This document shows, piece after piece, positions 45,930 to 56,508 of a stretch of 64,000 nucleotides of DNA. Origin of the DNA: Onthophagus taurus. Its lineage: Eukaryota; Arthropoda; Insecta; Coleoptera; Scarabaeidae. The notes under the pieces were generated by a model. That model saw only the letters and a program-made list of their open reading frames with translations. It was not told the origin of the DNA and searched no databases. The position numbers were made by a program, and so were the translations under genes. Where the stretch lies: contig NC_091971.1 in assembly GCF_036711975.1 (NCBI RefSeq), positions 10,237,501 through 10,301,500 on the forward strand, in the 5' to 3' direction. Position 1 is the stretch's first letter. Each line of letters starts with the position of its first letter.

Positions 45930-47520
45930 ATTTTATTATTATTTACCATTTATTGCCACAGATAAAAATACAAAATTACATAAGATACACTTAACTTAAA
46001 CAGTAAGCAGGATCAGCAAATCTCAGAAGGCGATCTCTGCCAAATGACCCAACAGAACAAATAAAAATAATATTTACTGAATATGGCAAGTAGTGATAAT
46101 TAGATATCACCAAATAAGATTAAGCAAGAAACGAAAAGAGAGATAGAGATTGGCTAAAAGAAACCAAAAGAATCTGCCGGATATCAGTTACCAACAAGTG
46201 AGAGCAGTTGAAGAGAGGAAAAAAGACAAAGAGCAAAGAATCAGGAAACAGCCAGTTGAAGTGGCCAGTGGCTCTTTAAAACAAGTCTAAAATTAGTAAT
46301 TCTAGAAATATTGCGAATTTCAGAAGGCAGTCCATTCCACAGCGCAATCGACTGTACTGTAAATGATCTATGATAAATTTCAGTGCTATGAACGGGAAAT
46401 GTAAGAATAGTATCAGAACGTGAACGAGTAGCAAGCTCATGAGTTGATAATTGCTGGAACCTATCTGATAAGTACTTTGGGGTGCAGTTATGAAAAATTT
46501 TAAATAAAATGGTTAATAAACGAAAGGATCTACGTCTCTAACAGGTTAACATCTGAATGTAATTGCAATACGGCGTTACATGCTCAAATCTATTTAGGTC
46601 AAATATGAACCGGATACAATTATTTTGTAGCCGCTGCAATTTACTCAGAAGAGGCACCGAGAGATCGGGATAAACCGCGTCCGCATAGTCGAAATGAGGA
46701 AATATAAGTGAGTAACAAAGATTACGACGCACCACAGGAGGAAGAGAGCAGCGAAGTCTTTTTAAAGAGTGGAAGCAAGCATAGACTTTTCTGCAAACAT
46801 GTTGAATTTGCAGTTTCCAAGACAGTGCAGAATCCATAAGGACTCCATGATTTTTAACTATGTTAGAAAACCGTATGCCATTACCATCCAGCATCAGATC
46901 ACTGCAGGTAGATGGATTAATCTTACCAAGTAATTGACGAGTTCCAAACACAATAGCTTGCGTTTTAACTGAGTTCAACTTAAGTCCGTATCTCCGAGAT
47001 CAGTTCAAGACGTTAGATAGATCGTTATTAAGTCGCACAATAGCTGCCGGAAATTCAGCAACAGTTGTAGTAGTATATATCTGGAGGTCGTCAGCATACA
47101 AATGATAATTACACGAGATATAATTAGTAACACTATGAACGAACAAAGAAAAAAGTAACGGACCCAATACACTGTCCTGAGGAACACCACATTTGATTGC
47201 ACAAGCAGAAGAAATTGAAGAGTTATTAGCGCGTACGCACAAGGAGCGATGGGAAAGGTAGGATTGAAACCAAGAAACACAGGGGGGAATGAATCCGTAG
47301 GCAGAATGAGACGCTAAAAGAAGGCTGTGGTCAACAGAATCAAAAGCCTTGCTGAAATCGAGCAGTACTAGCACAGTAACACATCTGTTGTCGCAGGCAT
47401 ACCTAATATCATCAATAACTTTAATGAGGGCAGTAGTTATACTATGCCCACTGCGAAAACCCTGAGATTCAGGAGACATATTAGTGGACTTCTACAGCGT
47501 GTATATTCTGCTATCAAGAT
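45930..47520 (-). mobile_element. LINE (CR1/Jockey-like), 5'-truncated
   Basis: Minus-strand RT frames at 47479-47000 and 46978-46538 show SQGFRSGHSITTALIKVIDD, VTVLVLLDFSKAFDSVDHSL, VLGPLLFSLFVHSV and the intact catalytic YADDLQIYTTT, then KNHGVLMDSALSWKLQI and LIFPHFDYADAVY. The region down to about 46270 continues with the usual C-terminal segment (ATRSRSDTILTFPVHSTEIY). There are two or three frame interruptions. The 3' UTR runs to about 45930. The left edge of RT is missing; next to it at 47524 begins another element. Confidence 0.88.
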
Positions 47521-47525
47521 CTTAT

Positions 47526-49440
47526 ACAGGGTGAATTATTAGTATCCCGGCGGTCGATACAAAAGTTGTTTGACTCATGACTTTCTGTTACGTAAAATTA
47601 TTTTCACTTAGTTCACCATTTAAGCGTAACGGAGAGTACATTTTTAAATGGAACTGTCTGTATATTTTATCATATTATGAATACAACTAGATTTGTTTAT
47701 ACAACCGTATATGTTACTATTTCACAGCGTTCATAGTTCCTGAGATATTCAATTGTTCTTCCAAAATGTGCCCATTACAGGATCTATTTAAAAATGACAT
47801 TTTTCCGATTTTGTCTTGAAACTACGTGAGAGACAGTAGATAGATGATAGTATTCAAAGATATTAGATAAAATACACAGGCTGTTTAAAAAGCTCAGTTA
47901 CTTTTGATGTTTTTCAAATAGCTTTTTCTTAAGTTTTTTAAATGGAATAGCCTACTTGTTGTGTGCTAGTTGAATTGCTCTTCAAGTTCCCTTTAATTAA
48001 TGATAAGTATGTCATATGTCTACTTTAATAGTTTTCCTGATATTTAGAATTTAAAAAAAAATGTGTAATAAAATATGCGTTATTGTACTTAATATTATAT
48101 TCTGTCTATTTTTATCAGTTTTTTTGTTCTTCCTTTTATTATTTGATTAATATTTTATAATGTAAAATAATTTTGTTCCGATCATTATTAATATTTATTA
48201 AAATCTGGTATATTTTAATGCGACTATGATTCGCTTTATCAAGCATAAAACAAAAATTGTTACTCCCTTTGTCCTAAATTATGGTATACAAAACTTTGAA
48301 AACTGCTTGATTGTATTTGTAAAATTACAATACATTAACACATACATTAATGAAAATTTTACACATTTAAACACAATTCAGCTGTTTCAATGGCGAAATT
48401 TTTCTTTATTCATGTGCTCAATTTTATAGTTGTTGCCTCCTTGTATAGGTCCTTATGGTTGACGCCATGCACTTTTGTAGTGTCAAGAATACGTTATCTA
48501 ATATTGCTTTAGTTAATGCGTCAAAGATGACAAGACTGAATAGCATTGAAGAAACCAAGGTCTAAAACATTCTAATCAGGACTATTCGGTGGCTGTGATT
48601 TGAATTTAATACACCATCCATCTCTTGATACTTCGGCCAGCAATTCTGCATCGTTTTTATAAGAATGCTGTTTTGCATTATCTTGTTGAACACAAATTGT
48701 CTTGGTTCTAATGACTGGTAAAACGTTATCGATAATCATCTTTTTGCATTCTGCTATAGATTCGATTTTTTTGGTCATCATTGTTCATCTTGCCCGGTTC
48801 TTGCTGTTTCTTTTTGCAGGTGCTTTATAAACAAAAGGCCAGAGTCCTATTTTGCCGTTGAAATACTGTTCTCTGGCACTGTCATAGCGTGGTGTGGCTT
48901 AGTTATGAACCGTTTGCTTTTACAGTACCTTTCTGGTTCTGCTTCGTCCAGCGTGATGTAGTATGAGTTTTTGTCTTGCGATAAGTAAAACCACTTTTCA
49001 ATTTGCGCCAAGAAAACGAGCAGCATAACGAGTGCTGAGTTCATTTTCCACCAAAACCACTCCCTGACCAACTTCTACAATACTTAAAGGCATTCAAAAA
49101 GTTCAAAAGTTATTGCAGTTTGAAACTGGTCATCATTTTAGGTGATGCGTTTTTTATGCCGCTGAGTGTATATCAGTTAGTTTTAGCTTTATTATTTGGA
49201 GATAACTCAAGTGATTTAGACAAATTTAATGATTCAATTTAGATTAGGTATCACTAATTTCCGTCGTACTATTTTTATTAAATACAATTTTATCAACAGT
49301 TGTTATTGAAGTGATGACAAATAGAGTTATTATTATTATCCTTATCTACTTCCTAATTTTTAACACCATCTTATTTTTGTTGTAAATAATAAAAGAAAAG
49401 ACGCAAAGGAAGCAAAGTAGTTAAAAATTTTGAAACACCC
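47526..49440 (-). mobile_element. Mariner-like element with plant-type (DD39D-like) transposase remnant
   Basis: On the minus strand, 49071-48847 encodes EKWFYLSQDKNSYYITLDEA followed by EPERYCKSKRFITKPHHA, and 48781-48575 encodes IENVLP-like IIDNVLPVIRTKTICVQQDN, then CIKFKSQPPNSPD and an LDLGFFNAIQS segment. These match in order the transposases of plant-type mariner-like elements (CKSKNFITK, QQDNA, QPPNSPDLNILDLGFF). Two or more breaks interrupt the frame. TACAGGGTG at 47526 and its complement CACCCTGTA at 49432-49440 may be the element's ends, but little beyond those nine bases agrees. Confidence 0.65.
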
Positions 49441-49877
49441 TGTACATATTTAAAGCTATCAATAAAAGTATCAAGTTTTGTTTATTAGATACATATAGGT
49501 AAAAAAAACATACTTGACTCATATCGTTATCCAAAGTATCTATTTCAAAAATAAAAGGTAAATAACACATATGTTGGTTCAATACAAGTCTATATAGACT
49601 TGAAATAAACACATACTTACTCACTCGTTCCATTTGTTCGTTATTTTTCAACCGACCGCATCAAAATTCCTCATTTCACATTCGTTGCAGTCGTTTGAAA
49701 GTTTAGTGCTCAATCGCGCGGCTCGGTTTCGGTTGGGTCTTTGCCAACAGTCGTTCGACAGGAACATTTTGGCCGTGGCCCCTCCAAGGTGTGGCACACT
49801 GCCTTCGACCTGTCAAATAACAGTATTACTAAACAGTGTCGGTTTTATTTAGTTTTCCAATAGCGGCTCCCGCAAAA
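49441..49877. promoter_or_regulatory. Upstream region of SH3BGRL
   Basis: AT-rich to about 49660, then a GC-richer CpG-containing patch (about 49690-49800) directly before the start codon, as expected for a housekeeping promoter. No TATA box is seen near the ATG. The frame at 49634-49852 is not supported as a gene. Confidence 0.45.
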
Positions 49878-50849
49878 ATGGTCGTAAAAGTATACGTTAG
49901 CGGTATTTCGGGTAACAAGGAGGTAAGAAACGATTTTCAAACAACAATAATAATACTAAATATGTGAGATAATGATTTTTTTGTTGATTTAGGTGAAGAA
50001 GCGACAACAACGAGTACTTATGATACTCGAATCGAAAAATATCAAGTACGAAGTGTTGGATATTGCCGAACCCGGTAATGAGGAACACAAGGATTTTATG
50101 CAGAATAATTCCACATCGTTGGGGGCCACCGTAGGAGATGCCAATCCGAGGCATCCTTTACCGCCACAACTTTTTAATGATTCCGCTTATTGTGGGGTTT
50201 GTATCTATTTTAAATGAGACTTCACAAAGACTGATTGTCCTAGATCATTTTATATCTTGAACACTTGATGAATCATTACTTACTAAATTTATCCATGACA
50301 CTTTAAGTATTTGTACAATTGCAAAAAAAACTATTATTCCACAACTTCTTTTATAATGCAACTTTTTTTATAACCTCACTTTTTTAAATGTCAAATTAAT
50401 TATAAATATCAAAATTAATTAATTTATAACTTCTCCACCAATATTTATTAAAGAAGAATAAAAAATCAATAATAAAGTAGATGTTTTCATTAAAATATCT
50501 TGAATATGATTGAAATTTATAAAAATTTTTGTAAAAATATAGGTTATGTTTTAAGTCAAATTATTATAGTATTTTTTTATTATAGGATTATGATCAATTT
50601 GATATGGCAAATGAAATAGATGAATTAGAGAAGTTTTTAAAAACGACTGATGATTCAATTGTAACAAGCAGTGCAGAGATTAAATTGGGTAATGGAAATA
50701 ATGAAGTTGAAGAGAACAGCAAGGAATCGGAGACAATCTCATCGACGGCTAATGAAGAAGAGACCAATGGTGATACAAAAAATGTATCCAACGAAGTTGA
50801 AAATGATGCCAATGAATCCAATGAGGTTGTGACTGAACAAGATTCATAA
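49878..50849 (+). CDS. Sh3beta: SH3 domain-binding glutamic acid-rich protein (SH3BGRL)
   Basis: Three exons (49878-49922, 49993-50196 and 50586-50849) sum to 171 codons, 170 residues. The first 95 residues are a thioredoxin-fold SH3BGR domain: MVVKVYVSGISGNKEVKKRQ, VLMILESKNIKYEVLDIAEP, DFMQNNSTS, the proline-containing HPLPPQLFNDSAYCGDYDQF and an ANEIDELEKFL helix. The family lacks the redox CxxC of glutaredoxins, and so does this protein. It is a small cytosolic adaptor. The last 70 residues form an acidic Glu/Asn/Ser-rich tail (NNEVEENSKESETISSTANE), giving the family its name; the vertebrate SH3BGRL paralogue is shorter. Compact introns of 70 and 389 bp. The promoter is GC-enriched. Confidence 0.93.
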
Positions 50850-51637
50850 AGATCAATAACAAACGTACTGATTTATATACACATATAAAAAGAAAGATAT
50901 ACATTGCCTATTATTGCTGTATAATGTTTTTATTGTCAGTTCTATTTTTCATGATTTTAATTCTGTTCTGTTTATTATTTTGTACTTGAAAGTATAATAT
51001 CATTGTAAAATTATTATATGTTTGCTAGTTATCGTTAGATACAGTTGGAGAGAAGCCTCCACGTTTCATAACATAGCTAGTACAAAGTTAATATTAAAGA
51101 AAAGCTTATATACCAATAATCTATTATCTTAGTACATAGAAATCATAGTCCATTTCAATATCATTTCTTTTTAGGTAAATGGTTTCACTTATGCTTTATT
51201 TTCAACGAAATCTTACATATTTTCTTTTTGTTAAATGTTAAAAGTTAAGATCCATTTTGTAAATATACTTTATCTTATTATATTTTAAATATACTTTTGA
51301 ATTTTATTTTCAGTTTCCTATTTAGGTTACATTGATTTTTTATAATTCTTAATCGGATGTTTTGATAAACTTATAATAAAGTATATAAAATTAGATGTTT
51401 TGTTACATCATACAAAAAGGGGTCCAAGAAAAATGTTTTGAATGACACAAAACATAACCTTAATTTTATTTTAAACTTCATTCTTAATTTAAATTCGACA
51501 AAAAATTCCATTCCTCTTTATCTACAATTTAAAACACGCATTAGATAAGTTACAAAAAGAAATCAAAACTAAAGATAAACTTGTTTCTTAATAAATATCT
51601 AAATGAATCATTTTGACAATTTAATTTAACTCATAAC
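50850..51637. other. Intergenic spacer between SH3BGRL and ABCB7
   Basis: This holds the SH3BGRL 3' UTR and the ABCB7 promoter. The sequence is AT-rich throughout, with no further gene seen. Confidence 0.45.
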
Positions 51638-54600
51638 ATGGCCACGGTTCTATTTATTAATAAAATTGCCCATCAACGTTTAAGTCTTCAACTGAAACTC
51701 TTAAATTATCGATCCTTTACTAATTATTCAAGAAATTCCCAATTTTTATTGAAAAATACCCCCTCAGTTCAACATTTACAAACGGTAAGATTTTTTTTTG
51801 AGGTTATGTTTGATAGAAAGTAAGGTTATCTAACCACAATGTATTTATTTTTTTTATTTTCTTTTTAGTCATGCGTTACTACGACGAAAGAACCAGATAA
51901 GGGACAAAAATCAGGAAATACTATAGTTCTTTCCAAAGCATTTTCAAAGCTTAAAGCCTTTTCACCCAGCCCTAAAAAACAGCCTGTAAGAGGATGTTTT
52001 CACCCAGGTGTTTCAACACTTTCCAGAGATACGATTCAATTAGATGGAAAGGGGCAAGTTTCAGGGAAGCAAATGGTCAAAGCAATGCTTCAATATATTT
52101 GGCCAGCTGATGATAAAGCAATAAGACAAAGGGTTACTGTAGCGTTGAGTTTATTAATAAGTGCAAAGGTTATGAATGTAGCCGTACCTTTTATATTTAA
52201 GTATTCGGTAGATTATTTGAATGCAGGGCAAGCACTTAATATGAATTCTGCTCCGGAAACTATTACTACAGTAGCCGCATCTCTTTTATTAGGGTGTAAG
52301 TAATTTTTTGGATGAAAACTTCAAATAATTATTTTAAGTACTTATTTAATTTAGTAATTTGAGTAAAAATTGATTAAAAACTATTTTGTAGACGGAATAG
52401 CAAGAGCTGGTGCAGCGGGTTTTAATGAATTACGAAATGCGGTCTTTGCAAAAGTGGCTCAACGATCTATACGAAAAATTGCGAAAAACGTTTTTGTTCA
52501 TTTACATAATCTTGACTTGGGATTTCATTTAAGTCGACAAACAGGTGTGTTTTAAAACAATTTTAATCACTTAAAAGCTTTAATTTAAATTTTTATAGGT
52601 GCTTTATCAAAGACAATTGATCGTGGCTCTCGAGGAATAAACTTTGTGCTATCCGCTATGGTTTTTAACATTGTTCCAACAGTTTTCGAACTCGCCCTTG
52701 TTTCTAGTATTTTAGGCATAAAATGTGGATTAGCTTTCGCAGGAATTTCAATGGGTTGTGTTGGAGTTTATAGCGCTTACACTTTAGCAGTCACACAATG
52801 GCGCACAAAATTTAGGGTTTATATGAATAAAGCTGAAAATGAAGCTGGGAATAAAGCAATTGATTCCTTAATTAATTATGAAACTGTTAAGGTAGATATT
52901 TGCTTTTTTTTGTGGGGGAAAAATTATAAATTAATTTTTAGTATTTTAATAATGAACAATTTGAAGCTGATCGCTATGATAGTGTTTTAAAGAAGTATGA
53001 AGATGCTAGTTTGAAAACTAGTACCAGTTTGGCGGCACTTAATTTTGGACAGAATGCTATCTTTAGTGCTGCATTAAGTGGGATTATGATTTTAGCTGCC
53101 AATGAGATTGTAAAAGGTATTAAAAAAAGTTTGCTGTACAAATACAGGGTGTTCCTGTAAGTTGTGGCATAATTTTAATCACAAATTCTAAATTTTTAAA
53201 CATTTTCTTAAATATTTTTAATATAGTTTTTCTTAGAAAGATAAAATTTGGTAAACAGTGCAATTTTATCATGAAAAATCGTTTAAGATCACTTTTGAAA
53301 ATATGCAAAGTTTGGTTCAAATTCAAATTAATTAATCTGTTTCTTGATGTTTACTCTTAAAAATTTTTGTTTTTAGATACAACCTCGATTATGAAATGTT
53401 TTCATTAATTGTAGGTGTCTATGAAAACAAACTATGTATGTAACTGGAACAGTAAAGCAAATCGGTAATAGTTGTTTAAAATAACTCCTGCAGTAGTTTT
53501 TTTCCATGTACCATTCGTAGTTTCTTTGATTTCGAGATTCAGGTTGTGTTATTTACACGTTGGTTTATTGTATATGACGTTTTTGCTAAATTTTTGTAAA
53601 AGAAGACCTAGTTCAGTTTACTGGACTTTGAATTTCTATGTTCTGTACCAACCAATGAATTTCTGAATTTCTTCAAAGTCTCTATTTTCTTTTTCTAAAT
53701 ACAACGTAATGTGCAATACAAACCAAAATGAATACAACAGCTACCCAAAAATATTACAAAACATAATTATTCTGCACTGTACCAGATTCTGAAGCATGGA
53801 TCTACACATAAACCAGGATGTTCTGGACATATTGGGCAGTTGTATTTAGATTTCTTGTCAACTGGAACTGTTTCCAGATAATGGAATTCTGATTTGTGGT
53901 TAGCCTAGTATATCCATCATCGACCTGTAGCATATCCTTTATAACTTCTTTGTACATTAATAACAAAAGTGGCCATTTCCATAAAACACTTTTTTCAGGA
54001 AAGCATAAAAACTGTTGCAATAAAAATAAGAGTTCAAACATCTTACAACCGTTTTAGTTGTGACTTAACATATAAGATCATCACTATTTATGAGTCAAAA
54101 TGAAATATTTCAAGCACTTTTCTCAAAATTTTAGCATTAACTTTACTTTTCCAATCAAGATCAAGAACTTCACTTCCCATAGCTTTGCAAAATTGTGTAA
54201 AATTCCTCTGGTTGAGAAAGTATCTTCTTCTTTTTGATGACTTTTCTATTCCTGCAAACACTTTATCGGACGGAATAAATGAACAGTTGAAGGCGCCTCG
54301 TGTAGGAGTCAGTTTCCAAGCATTAACATAAGAATCGAATTTTTGTATTGGCCTCCACAGCCATCTGCAACGCATCGTAGTAGAGATATATCCCTGTAAA
54401 ATCGATATGTTGCAGTCTGTGATAAACACGAGACGCTATTTGACTAAATGCTGTTGGTAACTCATATTCTCCACAGGTGTATAAAAAAGTGTTCCCTTTT
54501 AAAGGATCCTTGGAACTACCTTGGATAATAGAAAAGTTATATAAATAAAACTGCTGGCTGTAGTATGTCGCCTGATCAGGAAGTCTTGGAATAGCGAATT

Positions 54601-56263
54601 TTTATAGCGTCTTTTTTTTTTCCTTCAACATCCGAAAGTTCGTCTTCGGAAGTCTCTATCTATAAGGTCATCGTCACTGGAAAAATCGTTTCGCTGGAAA
54701 TTTCTGATTCAGTAAGCTTTCTTTTTCGTCGTTGTAAATGGTCTTGATCCCTTGCCCTTGTATTTTGCGTACTAGAGCTAACCATAACACAGAATCCTTT
54801 ATTTATACAGTTTCAAACAAAGCAGTCTCATACTTACCCAGGAACTGTTAAACTCTCAGTTGCACTCATTGTTCTTATACAAGAAATACGACAAAAACTA
54901 ACTAAACATAGCAATAAAGAACAAGAACTGGGTGTACTAATAAATGCACATGCAAACTATTCCCCATATTAGTATTTCAAATATGAGAAAATACTTTCCC
55001 CATCATCAATCAGCCTATCACCACAGAGTTTGAAAGTACATATCTTAAGCAGTTATGGGTATAAACCAAAAATGTTTACACGAATCTTCATCATTTTAAC
55101 TCTAGTATTTGTGATTAAAATCATGCAATGAACTTATAGCATTAATTTTTGGAACCCATTTTTTAGGGAATATGACTGTTGGTGACTTAGTCATGGTAAA
55201 TGGGCTTCTTTTTCAATTATCAATTCCTTTGGGTTTCTTAGGAAGTGTTTATAGAGAAGTGAGGCAAGCCTTAATCGATATGCAAACTATGTTTACCCTT
55301 ATGACGATGGAAACAGCTATTAAAGTATTTTTATCAAATTATAATTTTCATAAAAAGATAAAATAATTAATTTTAGAGCAAAGAATTCGCACCTTATTTA
55401 TACGTTGACTCAAAATTAGCTTCAATAACATTCGATAATGTTTCCTTCGAATATGGACCAGGGAAACAAATTTTAAAAGACTTATCTTTTACAATTCCAG
55501 CAGGAAGAAAAGTGGCTATAGTTGGTGGATCTGGTTCAGGGTAACTTTTTTTAACATCTTTTTAATAATTTCAAAAATAATTTTTAATCTATAGAAAATC
55601 AACTTTAGTAAGACTTCTTTATCGCTTTTACGAACCAACAAATGGTCGAATATTAATCGGAGATCACGATATTCGCGAAGTTGATTTGGAAAGTCTGCGA
55701 AAAGCGATAGCCATCGTTCCGCAAGATTCCGTTCTATTCCACGATACGATCCTTCACAATTTACATTACGGCGATTTAAAAGCGACCAATGATGAAGTTA
55801 TAAAAGCATCTAAAATGGCTGAACTTCACGAAAGTATTACAAAGTGGCCACAAGGATACCAAACGCAAGTTGGAGAAAGAGGTTTGAAATTATCGGGAGG
55901 AGAAAAACAAAGGGTTGCTATTGCAAGAGCTATTTTAAAAAATACACCTATTTTGATTTTTGATGAAGCTACAAGTTCTTTGGATTCAATAACTGAACAG
56001 GTTGGAAAAAAATATTTAATACTATTTTTGATATTGATTCTTTTTGCTTTGTGTAGAATATATTAAAAGCGCTGAGACGTGCAACTGAGGGAAAAACGAG
56101 TATTTGTATTGCACATCGTTTAAGTACTGTTATGGATGCGGATGAAATCCTTGTTTTAAAAGATGGTAAAATTTCCGAACAAGGTACACATTATAATTTG
56201 GTAACAGATCGAGGGACACTTTATAGTCAGTTATGGGATGCTCAAAATCATATGAAAGCTTAA
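51638..56263 (+). CDS. ABCB7: ABCB7, mitochondrial iron-sulfur cluster exporter (Atm1 type)
   Basis: Nine exons (51638-51784, 51869-52295, 52392-52544, 52599-52891, 52942-53116, 55167-55324, 55377-55540, 55595-56000, 56057-56263) sum to 710 codons, 709 residues. This half-transporter of the inner mitochondrial membrane exports a glutathione-linked sulfur species needed for cytosolic iron-sulfur assembly. The N-terminus is a presequence (Arg/Ser/Asn-rich, no acids). The membrane domain runs from about residue 120 to 430, with the Atm1-type [55 protein letters not shown] and [19 protein letters not shown]. The ATPase domain has Walker A GGSGSGKST (about 500), Q-loop [11 protein letters not shown], signature LSGGEKQR (about 605), Walker [10 protein letters not shown] and H-loop IAHRLST. 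All catalytic residues are intact. Walker A is split by the 54-bp intron after GSG. The fifth intron is 2.05 kb because of transposon insertions. Confidence 0.96.
53140..53345. mobile_element. Possible MITE beginning with TACAGGGTG-type terminus
   Basis: ATACAGGGTGTTCCTGTAAG at 53142 opens a roughly 200-base AT-rich segment just after the exon 5 donor. The terminus matches those of other elements in this window. The distal end is not clear. Confidence 0.35.
53760..54800 (-). mobile_element. piggyBac-like transposon remnant in an ABCB7 intron
   Basis: On the minus strand, 53880-53790 contains a cysteine cluster reading [19 protein letters not shown], the C-terminal Cys-rich finger typical of piggyBac-type transposases. 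Around 54800-54650 lies a short start-like segment ([20 protein letters not shown]) rich in charged residues, as in piggyBac N-termini. The DDD catalytic core is not recognisable between them; instead a 113-codon frame (54429-54088, with [16 protein letters not shown]) is present that I cannot place. The copy is therefore deleted or composite. Confidence 0.5.
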
Positions 56264-56508
56264 ATTATTTTATTAGGAAATTTGGTTTAGATAATTTTGT
56301 TATATTTTAATTTTTATTTGTTTTTTTTGTACATTTTTTTTGTACATAGTTAATTATTTTTATCGAAAACATACTCCTAAAATAGTTAAAACTATTATTT
56401 AAGTATAAAAATAAGTAAAAAATGTAATATAAATAGTAAATATATTTTAAAACTATAAAATACAATTATACATGCGGTTAAACCTATTTTCGCTTAGCAA
56501 ATAATATT

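Noticed and set aside
49634-49852. 72-codon frame upstream of SH3BGRL
   Set aside because: It lies in the GC-enriched promoter/5' UTR area and encodes nothing recognisable.
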